8,753 nt of DNA, from NCBI GenBank assembly GCA_005789925.1, contig SXWG01000014.1:1-8753 (forward strand), read 5' to 3'. The translations under genes and the position numbers were made by a program. Source of the stretch: Actinomycetota bacterium. Its GTDB lineage: Bacteria; Actinomycetota; Acidimicrobiia; Acidimicrobiales; Ilumatobacteraceae. This document shows positions 1 through 6,653 of this stretch, piece after piece; the stretch's first letter is position 1, and the number at the start of each line of letters is the position of its first letter. The notes under the pieces were generated by a model that ran no database searches, was not told the origin of the DNA, and saw only the letters and a program-made list of their open reading frames with translations.

Positions 1-489
1 GGCATCTGGGTGAAAGTTCTCAAATGAGAATCGCGACACGGCCGGGTTGAGGAGCCACGCCGCCGAAAACGCGAAGGCGAACCACTCGCTCTGAAGTCTT
101 CGACGAGCGAACAGAAACACCACCACGGCTCCACTGGCGACCAAGAACGCTTGCAGTACAAGAAGCGTCGAAGCACCAGGAAACACCCAGTACAAGGGAG
201 CAAAAAGGAACAGAATCGGTTGGAAGTGGTCACGAAGACTGTTCACCCCGTTCAATGTCACGAAAGGCGCTTCGAATCGGGACAACAACCACGTGGCTTG
301 GTCGAAGATGCCGATGTCGTATGCAGATGTACCCAAGGCATCGTGGATTGAGACAGTTCGCGACGCTGTCCAGATGAAGAACCACGCAACTGCCGCAAGC
401 ATTGCTATGCGTGGGAGCAGACGACAGAGGACCTGTGTTGGTCCGAAGCGGTCAGCGGACGGTGCGTGCGATCGCAGCGAGAACGCCAT
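1..489 (-). CDS. DUF2079 family polytopic membrane protein, C-terminus cut by window edge
   Basis: An open frame runs from an ATG at 489 to the left edge (163 codons, no stop). The product is strongly hydrophobic after a basic N-terminus. Membrane segments are likely around residues 29-43, 92-104, 107-127 and 136-148. Between the first two, a loop carries YDIGIFDQATW (57-67), then RDHFQP (86-91), LFAPLYW (95-101) and later FHPD (159-162). I recognise this pattern as DUF2079, an uncharacterised family resembling GT-C glycosyltransferases; Asp58 and Asp63 sit where GT-C enzymes keep loop acidic residues. A lipid-linked sugar transfer role is inference only. The chosen start overlaps nusB by 38 nt. 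ATGs at 510 and 402 are alternatives, and none has a convincing ribosome binding site. The gene directly follows nusB, so it may be read from the same transcript. The real gene is probably several hundred residues longer. Confidence 0.8.
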   Translation of the reverse strand, partial: MAFSLRSHAPSADRFGPTQVLCRLLPRIAMLAAVAWFFIWTASRTVSIHDALGTSAYDIGIFDQATWLLSRFEAPFVTLNGVNSLRDHFQPILFLFAPLYWVFPGASTLLVLQAFLVASGAVVVFLFARRRLQSEWFAFAFSAAWLLNPAVSRFSFENFHPDA

Positions 490-865
490 TGACGAATCGT
501 CCGGAGTCATCCGTGGAGAAGCGCTTGGCCAGTTCGACGGCTTCGTCGATGACGACGGCAACTGGTGTGCCCACCCGCTCGACGAGTTCGAAGGTGCCGA
601 TGCGCAGAATTGTTCGATCGATCGCCGGCATTCGCTCGAGAGTCCAGCCTTTTGAATGCGATGCGATCAGGTCGTCGATATGAGCACGACGCTCCTCGAC
701 ACCGTCAGCCAACTCTTTGGTGAGGCCGGTGTAGATCGCGGCATGCTGTTCGACCACCGCGGACAGACTGGCTGCGCGCTGCTCACTCTCGTAGAGAAGT
801 ATCAGCGCCTGCTCTCTAGCATCGCTGCGTTCGTCGACACGGTCGTGCCCGGCGCCAGACGACAT
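452..865 (-). CDS. nusB: Transcription antitermination factor NusB
   Basis: The product is 137 residues, normal for NusB. NusB is an all-helical RNA-binding protein that, with NusE (ribosomal protein S10), binds boxA RNA in rRNA leaders and supports antitermination and rRNA folding. Visible family features are the N-terminal helix REQALILLYESEQR (17-30), the block WTLERMPAIDRTILRIGTFEL (74-94, ends given by W74 and L94) and the C-terminal half beginning PVAVVIDEAVELAKRFS (101-117) and continuing with GRFVNGVLAAIAR (122-134). The first 15 residues are polar and probably disordered. The ATG shares its A with the stop of efp (TGATG), and no Shine-Dalgarno sequence precedes it, so translation probably restarts from efp. 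The efp-nusB pairing is common in Actinomycetota. The 3' end is overlapped by the likely start of the DUF2079 gene. Confidence 0.96.
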   Translation of the reverse strand: MSSGAGHDRVDERSDAREQALILLYESEQRAASLSAVVEQHAAIYTGLTKELADGVEERRAHIDDLIASHSKGWTLERMPAIDRTILRIGTFELVERVGTPVAVVIDEAVELAKRFSTDDSGRFVNGVLAAIARTVR

Positions 866-1428
866 CAGACGCGTGTGACGTACTCGCCAGAGCGGGTGTC
901 GACCTTCACACGATCACCGACGTTGACGAACAGCGGAACTTGGATGACGAGTCCGGTCTCGAGCGTCGCCGGCTTCCGCGCGCCGGACACACGGTCACCC
1001 TGCACACCCGGTTCAGTCTCTGCGATGGTGAGTTCGACTGCTGCAGGAATTTCAACCGACACGATGTCACCGTTGTAGAGGGCGATGATCGCCATCATCG
1101 ATTCGGTGAGATAGTTCGCCGCGTCGCCAAGTGCCGTAGGTGCCACGTGCATCTGGTCGTAGGACTCGGTGTCCATGAACACGAAATCTGAGCCGTCTTT
1201 GTAGAGGAACTGCATGTCGCGCTTGTCGAGAATGGCTTGCTCGACGCGCACTCCAGCGTTGAAGGTTTTGTCGAACACGTTGCCATTCCGCAGATTGCGC
1301 AATTTGGTGCGCACAAAGGCTCCACCCTTGCCGGGCTTCACATGCTGGAATTCGACGACCGTGAACAATCCGTTGTCGAGTTCGAGAGTGATGCCGTTCT
1401 TCAAGTCGTTGGTCGTTATCGCGGGCAT
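865..1428 (-). CDS. efp: Translation elongation factor P (EF-P)
   Basis: The product is 187 residues, the standard EF-P length. EF-P binds stalled ribosomes between the P and E sites and promotes peptide bond formation at consecutive prolines. The N-terminal KOW-like domain carries the tip loop VKPGKGGAFVRTKLRN (30-45). Lys34 is at the position that is modified in some bacteria, and the loop resembles actinobacterial EF-Ps in which Lys is thought to act unmodified. The C-terminal OB domain ends in GDRVKVDTRSGEYVTR (171-186), the family signature. The ATG at 1428 is chosen because MPAITTNDLKNG is the usual N-terminus and AAGGAA lies 5 nt upstream; a longer in-frame extension to 1557 lies within pepQ and has no family similarity. 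The start overlaps pepQ by 13 nt and the stop overlaps nusB by 1 nt. No modification gene (epmA, earP, ymfI type) is visible. Confidence 0.97.
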   Translation of the reverse strand: MPAITTNDLKNGITLELDNGLFTVVEFQHVKPGKGGAFVRTKLRNLRNGNVFDKTFNAGVRVEQAILDKRDMQFLYKDGSDFVFMDTESYDQMHVAPTALGDAANYLTESMMAIIALYNGDIVSVEIPAAVELTIAETEPGVQGDRVSGARKPATLETGLVIQVPLFVNVGDRVKVDTRSGEYVTRV

Positions 1429-2519
1429 GACAATTCCTTGGGGCTGTGGGTGAGGACTTCGCGTCCGTCGGTCGTGATGAGAACCAAATCCTCGATTCGA
1501 ACTCCACCGACGCCCACACGATAGAGCCCTGGCTCCATGGTCACCACCTCGCCACACGCAAGGACCGCCCTTTGACGGCGATTGATAAGTGGTTCCTCAT
1601 GGATGACTAGGCCGACGCCGTGTCCCGATCCGTGGACGAACTCCTCTTCGACCCCGTTGCGCCGAAAGACGGTGCGCACTTTCTCGTCGATGTCGAAGGT
1701 GTCGACACCTGGTCCCATCGCTGCGACACCGAGCGACTGTGCTTCGCGAACAATTTCTTCCATCTCGCGCACCTCGCGTGTCGCAGACGCGGGCACGTGT
1801 GTCCGCGTCATGTCGGAGCGATAACCCTGAACCTCTGCGCCCATGTCGATGATGACGACATCGGAAGCGCCGATCACTCGATCTGAGGGACGATGGTGTG
1901 GCATGGCGCTGTTCGGCCCACTCGCCACGATGGTGTCGAACGACGTACGGTCAGCCCCGTTGTCGAGCATGTGCGCATCCAATCGATTGCGAATGTGACG
2001 TTCCGTGTGACCGGCAAGACCATCGGCAACGACGGCTTGCAACGCCGCATCTGCGATCGTTGCACTGAGAGCGATACGTGCAAGCTCGGCTGCATCTTTC
2101 ACACGCCTCAAGGACCCGAACGGACCGCTTTGATCTCGCCACACCGACCACGACTTCTCCGTCAGGTGGCGATGTTCCGCGACTGACAATTCCCTCGGAT
2201 CAAACATGATGTCTGCACGTCCGACGAGGCTCTGCATGAGGGGCACCTTCTCGTCTGTTCGGTCGAGCACATGAACCTCGGCCGCTGCGCCCGCCGCCTC
2301 ACATTGAGCAAGCGCCTGTGCCCCATAACGTCCGTCGACGAAGAGATGCACACGTCGCGACGACACGTCGACGAGCGCTGTCGCCGTTGAGCCACTGAAC
2401 GTGGTCATCCATCTGATGTTGGGTAGAGACTGCACGTACATCCACTCGACGCCATTTTCCAAGCACCACGTCCACAACTGCCCGAGACGGTCGGACACGC
2501 GCAGTGCCGGCAGATCCAC
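1416..2519 (-). CDS. pepQ: M24 family Xaa-Pro peptidase (PepQ/aminopeptidase P-like)
   Basis: A 367-residue protein with a creatinase-like N-terminal domain (about 1-140) and a C-terminal pita-bread metallopeptidase domain (about 141-360). The five dimetal ligands of M24B peptidases are all visible: Asp225 in IIDMG, Asp236 in YRSDMTRTH, His300 in HGSGHGVGL, Glu329 in TMEPGLY and Glu343 in VRIEDLV. His208 (MPHHRPS) and His307 (IHEEP) match conserved active-site histidines. The enzyme should cleave bonds involving proline in the cytoplasm; whether it acts on dipeptides (PepQ) or longer peptides (PepP) cannot be settled here. The symbol follows the M. tuberculosis synteny (Rv2535c). The start is a GTG 6 nt after the aroQ stop with a weak AGGT just upstream; an in-frame GTG at 2498 is possible. 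The 3' end overlaps efp by 13 nt and carries its ribosome binding site. Confidence 0.92.
   Translation of the reverse strand: MDLPALRVSDRLGQLWTWCLENGVEWMYVQSLPNIRWMTTFSGSTATALVDVSSRRVHLFVDGRYGAQALAQCEAAGAAAEVHVLDRTDEKVPLMQSLVGRADIMFDPRELSVAEHRHLTEKSWSVWRDQSGPFGSLRRVKDAAELARIALSATIADAALQAVVADGLAGHTERHIRNRLDAHMLDNGADRTSFDTIVASGPNSAMPHHRPSDRVIGASDVVIIDMGAEVQGYRSDMTRTHVPASATREVREMEEIVREAQSLGVAAMGPGVDTFDIDEKVRTVFRRNGVEEEFVHGSGHGVGLVIHEEPLINRRQRAVLACGEVVTMEPGLYRVGVGGVRIEDLVLITTDGREVLTHSPKELSCPR
1434..1439 (-). promoter_or_regulatory. Shine-Dalgarno sequence of efp
   Basis: AAGGAA on the minus strand, 5 nt before the efp ATG and inside the last codons of pepQ. It is the strongest ribosome binding site in the window. 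It decides the efp start and suggests efp is translated more independently than its neighbours, fitting an abundant factor. Confidence 0.8.
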
Positions 2520-2525
2520 GATGAC

Positions 2526-2987
2526 CTACGCGGTCGTGTCGCGGGTCGACGCCAACAACGTGACAAGTGCATGCACGGCGATGTCGTAGCTCAAGCCACC
2601 GAAACCGGACACTGTTCCGGCAGCCACCGGTGCGACGACGCTGGTGTGACGAAACTGCTCACGCGACCCCGGGTTCGACAAGTGAACCTCGATGATCGGC
2701 GCGGGATACGAGCGAAGTGCGTCATGCAAAGACCATGAGTAATGCGTGAGAGCCCCAGAGTTGAGAATCATGCCGACGGTGTTTTTGCGCGCAGCTTGCA
2801 CGTGTTCGACGATGTCACCTTCGCTGTTGCTCTGGTGGGCGACACACTCGAATCCGGCTGTGCTCAACAATGAAGCGACACGCTTGACGTGATCGGCAAG
2901 TGTCGCACGACCATAGACCTCTGGTTCACGCTCACCCAGCAGGTTGAGGTTTGGACCATGCAAAAGCAGGACGACACCAGAGCTCAT
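2526..2987 (-). CDS. aroQ: Type II 3-dehydroquinate dehydratase
   Basis: The product is 153 residues, typical of the small dodecameric type II enzyme. It removes water from 3-dehydroquinate to give 3-dehydroshikimate, step three of the shikimate pathway. The motif GPNLNLLGEREPEVYG (11-26) holds the catalytic Arg20 and Tyr25 on the mobile lid. QSNSEGDIVEHV (52-63), NSGALTH (76-82, with Asn76 and His82) and EVHLSN (100-105, with catalytic-site His102) complete the active site, and Arg113 is also conserved. The stretch just after His82 (Tyr83, Trp85, His88) departs from the usual T-S-V-A-L-R-D-A pattern but leaves the named catalytic residues intact. The ATG overlaps the aroB stop (ATGA), so coupling with aroB is likely; no good Shine-Dalgarno lies at the normal distance. 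M. tuberculosis calls its orthologue aroD (Rv2537c). Confidence 0.96.
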   Translation of the reverse strand: MSSGVVLLLHGPNLNLLGEREPEVYGRATLADHVKRVASLLSTAGFECVAHQSNSEGDIVEHVQAARKNTVGMILNSGALTHYSWSLHDALRSYPAPIIEVHLSNPGSREQFRHTSVVAPVAAGTVSGFGGLSYDIAVHALVTLLASTRDTTA

Positions 2988-4024
2988 GACGACACACCGT
3001 ACCTTCGGTGGGCGGTTAGTGCCTCACGAATATGCACCTCACTGATTCCTTCCACCACTTCCAGCCCATCAGATGAGTCGAGAACGAAAGTGAGCGAAGT
3101 GACGGCTTTCTTGTCACGTTTCATCGACGCGACCAGAGCGTCGTCGTCGAAGCCATCTGACAACGTCGCCGAGAGACCGTACGTGCCCTGCACGACTGCA
3201 TAGTGCTCCGTCACTCGACGTTCATCGATGCGTCCCATCACGTTTGCGAGGTGTGCGGCGTACACAAGACCAATCACGACCGCCTCGCCGTGGGCGATGG
3301 ACCAGTTTGAGTTCACTTCAATTGCGTGCGCGAGAGTGTGACCGTAGTTGAGGAGCGCTCGACGACCTGACTCACGCTCATCGCCAGCGACGACCTCGGC
3401 CTTGATGCGGATGCACTCTGCAATGCGATCCTCGAGAGACAACGCACTGAGGTCCTCTCGGACGATGAAGTGATACTTCGCCATCTCACCGCGACCACAC
3501 CGGTCCTCGCTCTCTGGAAGCGTGTCGAGCGCCTCGGTGTCGCACACGACTGCACATGGCTGCCAAAACGCTCCGACAAGGTTCTTGCCTTCAGGAATGT
3601 TGACTCCGGTCTTGCCACCGATCGCAGCATCGACCATCGCGAGCAACGTCGTGGCGACGTGGGCCACAGCGATTCCTCGGTGGTACGACGCCGCGGCGAA
3701 ACCTGCCACGTCGGTGACGAGCCCTCCGCCCACTCCGAGGACACAATCAGAACGAGTGAGCCCGGCTCGTGCGAAACCGCGCATCAGGTCTTGAATTGTC
3801 TCGAGGGACTTGTGCGCCTCACCGTCTCCGATCGTGAAGTGATGCACCTCTACGCCTTCGAAGGTCGGAATCAGGGCGTCCGGAACATTGGCCTGGGTGA
3901 CGACCGCGATGCGTCGAACACCTTGTGGCATCAGTGTGCGCAGTGCATGACGAGCACCACGACCGACGACCACCGGGTACGAACGCTCTCCGAGATCGAC
4001 AGACAGAGTGCGCAACGCGCTCAC
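2984..4024 (-). CDS. aroB: 3-dehydroquinate synthase
   Basis: The product is 346 residues, close to the usual 350-360. It converts DAHP to 3-dehydroquinate using NAD and a divalent metal, step two of the shikimate pathway. Visible motifs are GDGEAHKSLET (66-76), the NAD-binding GVGGGLVTDVAGFAAASY (97-114), TTLLAMVDAAIGGKTGVN (125-142) and RRALLNYGHTLAHAIE (221-236). The expected metal ligands are present: Glu180 in GRGEMAKYHF, His229 in NYGHT and His245 in AHGEAVV. The Asp-preceding Thr in LVTDVAGF is also found in the M. tuberculosis enzyme. The start is a GTG overlapping the aroK stop (GTGA), with a weak AGGT 8 nt upstream. The stop overlaps the aroQ ATG by 4 nt. These overlaps suggest aroK-aroB-aroQ are translated in sequence. 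Confidence 0.97.
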   Translation of the reverse strand: MSALRTLSVDLGERSYPVVVGRGARHALRTLMPQGVRRIAVVTQANVPDALIPTFEGVEVHHFTIGDGEAHKSLETIQDLMRGFARAGLTRSDCVLGVGGGLVTDVAGFAAASYHRGIAVAHVATTLLAMVDAAIGGKTGVNIPEGKNLVGAFWQPCAVVCDTEALDTLPESEDRCGRGEMAKYHFIVREDLSALSLEDRIAECIRIKAEVVAGDERESGRRALLNYGHTLAHAIEVNSNWSIAHGEAVVIGLVYAAHLANVMGRIDERRVTEHYAVVQGTYGLSATLSDGFDDDALVASMKRDKKAVTSLTFVLDSSDGLEVVEGISEVHIREALTAHRRYGVSS

Positions 4025-4581
4025 GATTTCGACCTGTCTGATGACGAAGACACGACAAGATCGATGACTCTGGCTGCGACACGACCTATGTCCTGGCCGT
4101 CAGTTTCGACCGCTGCCGTCGCCACAGATTCATAGAGAGGCGTCCTTGTTGCGGCCATCGACTGCAAGGTACCAGCCGTGTCGTCGTCGAGAAGCGGACG
4201 ATGACCTTCTGCGATGACGCGCGGCAACAGGGATTCGACCGCACAGCGCAACCACACGACATCGGCTCGACCCTCACGAGCCGCATCGACCAAGAGCTTG
4301 CGATTTGATTCGATCGTCACTGCCCCCGCCGCGACGGCGATGACCGACAGTTCGTCGTGCGACAGCGCCGCATTCAATGCACGGGATTCAAGTTCCCGAA
4401 AGGCTTCTTCCCCGTCAGCGGCGAAGATCTCACGCACGCTTCGACCGCCGATTTCTTCGACGATGTCGTCCGTGTCGAGAGGAGTGACGCCAAGTTCTCG
4501 AGCGATCGCCTTGGCGACGGACGTCTTGCCTGAAGCGGTCATACCGACCAACACGACGTGTCGCGTCAGATGCTGCACCAC
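4021..4581 (-). CDS. aroK: Shikimate kinase with altered glycine loop
   Basis: From the GTG at 4581 the product is 186 residues, near the usual 170-180. It phosphorylates shikimate with ATP to shikimate 3-phosphate. The Walker A loop is GMTASGKT (13-20). Shikimate contacts are expected at Asp38 (LDTDD), Arg62 (EEAFRELE) and Arg146 (TRTPLY), and the lid arginine is Arg128 (HRPLL). SVREIFAADGEEAFRELE (48-65) is a strong family block. Unusually, the Gly-Gly-Gly shikimate loop reads AVAAGAV (82-88), so only the third glycine remains. The GTG at 4581 is chosen because GGAG lies 7 nt upstream, the start follows the aroC stop by 4 nt, and a longer reading to 4671 would lie inside aroC with no family similarity; GTG 4578 is an alternative. 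The stop overlaps aroB (GTGA). Confidence 0.93.
   Translation of the reverse strand: MVQHLTRHVVLVGMTASGKTSVAKAIARELGVTPLDTDDIVEEIGGRSVREIFAADGEEAFRELESRALNAALSHDELSVIAVAAGAVTIESNRKLLVDAAREGRADVVWLRCAVESLLPRVIAEGHRPLLDDDTAGTLQSMAATRTPLYESVATAAVETDGQDIGRVAARVIDLVVSSSSDRSKS
4033..4035 (-). promoter_or_regulatory. Weak Shine-Dalgarno core of aroB
   Basis: AGG (followed by T) on the minus strand, 8 nt before the aroB GTG and inside the 3' end of aroK. The match is short. It supports the GTG start but is weaker than the efp site. Confidence 0.4.
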
Positions 4582-4585
4582 CGTG

Positions 4586-5755
4586 TCACTCCGCGAGCGA
4601 CGAGGCAAACGACGACGCGTTGTGGATGAATTCGCGCAGCGAGTCGCCGCCGAACTTGCGTTGTGCCTCACCAGCCAGAACGAGAGCGACCATCGTCTCT
4701 GCGACGACTCCGAGTGCCGGCACCGCGGTCACATCGGTGCGCGCCTTGAAGCTGACCGTCTCTTCCTTGGTCACCATGTCGACGGTCTTCATCGTCGGCT
4801 TGTTCAACGTCGCGAGCGGCTTCATGCCGGCACGCACGATGAGCGGCTCACCGGTGGTGATGCCACCTTCAGTGCCACCCGAACGATGTGTCTCGCGACG
4901 ATAGGAACGCGTGGTCTCATCCCAATGAATGGCATCGTGTGCTTCGCTTCCACGCATACCAGCCACGGCCATGCCGTCACCGATTTCGACGGCCTTGACC
5001 GCCTGGATACTCATGATCGCCTGAGCCAATAGAGCGTCGATCTTTCGGTCCCAGTGCACATGGCTACCGAGCCCGAGCGGCACGCCATGTGCGACGACTT
5101 CGATGACACCTCCGAGACTGTCTCCATCTTTGGCGGCCGACTTGATCGCGTCGATCATCCGTCCTTCGGCAACCGCATCAAAACAGCGGACTTCTGATGC
5201 ATCGATTCCGTCACGATCAGCGATGGTCGGCAACGTCGACGGAATCGACCTGACGTCACCGATCTGGATCACGTGACTCACAATCGACGCCCCGACATGC
5301 GACAACAACAATTTGGCAAGCGCTCCTGCGGCAACTCGTGCTGCAGTCTCACGCGCACTGGCGCGCTCGAGCACGTCGCGGGCATCGTCGAAGCCATATT
5401 TCTGCATTCCGACGAGATCGGCATGTCCGGGTCGGGGTTGAGTGAGCGGTTGAGTCGTCTTCCCAGGGGCGGGCGACATCTCTTCATGCCACTTATCGCT
5501 ACGGAACCACTCTGAGTTTTGGATCTCGATAGCGACGGGTGACCCGAGTGTGCGACCGTGTCTAATTCCACCGACAAGGGTGATCTCGTCTTTTTCGAAT
5601 TTTTGGCGAGGACCACGTCCGTAGCCGAGTCGTCGCCGAGCGAGTTCAGACTCGATGTCACTGGCCAACACAGGTAAGCCCGCAGGCAGACCCTCGACGA
5701 TGACAGTCAACGCCTTGCCGTGCGACTCACCAGCCGTCAGATACCTCAGCACCAT
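4586..5755 (-). CDS. aroC: Chorismate synthase
   Basis: The product is 389 residues, the usual length for actinobacterial chorismate synthase. It converts EPSP to chorismate with reduced FMN as catalytic cofactor, the last shared step to Phe, Tyr, Trp and folate precursors. Family signatures are clear: TAGESHG (7-13) with His12, RRRLGYGRGPR (40-50), PRPGHADLVGMQKYG (107-121) with His111, ERASARETAARVA (130-142), MRGSEAH (267-273), HRSGGTEGGITTGEP (290-304) followed by VRAGMKP (307-313), and RTDVTAVPA (339-347). All look intact. The ATG lies 6 nt after the aroE stop. No good Shine-Dalgarno is visible, so translation may rely on ribosomes finishing aroE. aroK follows after 4 nt. In M. tuberculosis the orthologue (Rv2540c) is named aroF. 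Confidence 0.98.
   Translation of the reverse strand: MVLRYLTAGESHGKALTVIVEGLPAGLPVLASDIESELARRRLGYGRGPRQKFEKDEITLVGGIRHGRTLGSPVAIEIQNSEWFRSDKWHEEMSPAPGKTTQPLTQPRPGHADLVGMQKYGFDDARDVLERASARETAARVAAGALAKLLLSHVGASIVSHVIQIGDVRSIPSTLPTIADRDGIDASEVRCFDAVAEGRMIDAIKSAAKDGDSLGGVIEVVAHGVPLGLGSHVHWDRKIDALLAQAIMSIQAVKAVEIGDGMAVAGMRGSEAHDAIHWDETTRSYRRETHRSGGTEGGITTGEPLIVRAGMKPLATLNKPTMKTVDMVTKEETVSFKARTDVTAVPALGVVAETMVALVLAGEAQRKFGGDSLREFIHNASSFASSLAE
4589..4592 (-). promoter_or_regulatory. Shine-Dalgarno sequence of aroK
   Basis: GGAG on the minus strand, formed by the last codons of aroC and placed 7 nt before the GTG at 4581. It decides the aroK start in favour of this GTG over upstream in-frame codons within aroC. 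Confidence 0.65.
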
Positions 5756-5761
5756 GTCAGG

Positions 5762-6649
5762 CTACTGGCGCCTTTGTTCCAGTTCACGTTCCGCCGCTGC
5801 GCGCATGACTACATGATCGGGCAACGTGAAGTTCGACTCATGCCCGAACCACCAACGATGCTGCAACACAGCCTGATGAATGAGCATCCAGAGACCGTCC
5901 ACGATGCGTGCCCCGTTCGCAGAGGCCACACGTAGCAACGGCGTCATGAGCGGTTGGTAGACCGCGTCGAGCACCACACCGCAACGCTGCACGATGTATT
6001 CGGGCATCGGCAGATTGGATGCGTCGACAGACCGGTGCGGCGGTGAGCCCATTCCCACTGACGTGGCATTGACGAGAACGTCGAATGATTCTGTCGAATC
6101 TGTCGACCACACCTCGATATCAGCAGTGGTCGTGTGACGTCGGACCATGTTCACCAACGACACAGCCCGATCGCGCGTGCGATTCGCGACTCGAATGGTC
6201 ATTCCGCAGCGAGCGGCTGCAAGGGCAATCGACCGTGCGGTGCCACCGGCTCCGATCAACAACATGGTCTCGTCCGTGCAGGACATCGACCCATGTGTCT
6301 TCAGAGCGTCGATGCACCCCTCGCCGTCGGTGTTTGTGCCGTGCCAACCACCGTCGCGATATGTCACGCAGTTGACGGCAGACAACGTCGTGGCAACATC
6401 GTCGGTCGTGGCCAACGAGGCACCGATGATCTCTTTGAGTGGCATCGTGACACTCAAGGCACGAAACCCCTCGCACACAAGACGCACAAGTGCTTCAGCG
6501 AGGTCCTCTGGTCGCACCTCGATCGCTTCATAACGCCATGGTCGAGCGGTCAGAGCAAAAACCGCATTGTGTATGGCTGGCGAAAGACTGTGCGCCACAG
6601 GACTTCCGATGACTGCGGCGCGAACGAGCTCTTCCATGACGGAAGCCAT
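5762..6649 (-). CDS. aroE: Shikimate dehydrogenase (NADP-dependent type)
   Basis: From the ATG at 6649 the product is 295 residues, slightly longer than the usual 270-285 because of a polar C-terminal tail rich in Arg and Glu. It reduces 3-dehydroshikimate to shikimate. The substrate domain has VIGSPVAHSLSPAIHNAVF (13-31), SVTMPLKE (66-73) with catalytic Lys72, Asn93 and GTNTDGEG (104-111) with catalytic Asp108. The nucleotide domain has LIGAGGTARSIALAA (131-145) and ANRTR (155-159), the Asn-Arg-Thr pattern favouring NADP. VNATSVGMG (193-201), DAVYQPLMTPLL (228-239) and DGLWMLIHQA (251-260) follow. The ATG at 6649 lies 4 nt after the mltG stop; ATG 6637 is equally possible and would give 291 residues. 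A longer open frame to 6979 lies inside mltG and is not real. Confidence 0.95.
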   Translation of the reverse strand: MASVMEELVRAAVIGSPVAHSLSPAIHNAVFALTARPWRYEAIEVRPEDLAEALVRLVCEGFRALSVTMPLKEIIGASLATTDDVATTLSAVNCVTYRDGGWHGTNTDGEGCIDALKTHGSMSCTDETMLLIGAGGTARSIALAAARCGMTIRVANRTRDRAVSLVNMVRRHTTTADIEVWSTDSTESFDVLVNATSVGMGSPPHRSVDASNLPMPEYIVQRCGVVLDAVYQPLMTPLLRVASANGARIVDGLWMLIHQAVLQHRWWFGHESNFTLPDHVVMRAAAERELEQRRQ

Positions 6650-6653
6650 CTTC

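Noticed and set aside
151..683. Overlapping plus-strand open frames near the left edge
   Set aside because: They oppose the DUF2079 membrane protein and nusB. The minus-strand frames have hydrophobic segments and family motifs, while these have neither.
1429..1557. N-terminal extension of the efp frame
   Set aside because: It overlaps the pepQ coding end and contains no EF-P-like residues. The ATG at 1428 has a good ribosome binding site and the canonical N-terminus.
3470..4135. 221-codon open frame on the plus strand
   Set aside because: It is antisense to aroB and the end of aroK, with low-complexity Arg/Thr/Ser composition and no motif. It is a shadow frame.
4214..5032. 272-codon open frame on the plus strand
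   Set aside because: It lies antisense to aroC and aroK, both with full family motifs. Its translation is Arg/Ser/Thr-rich with no recognisable domain, as expected from an opposite-frame shadow of GC-biased codons.
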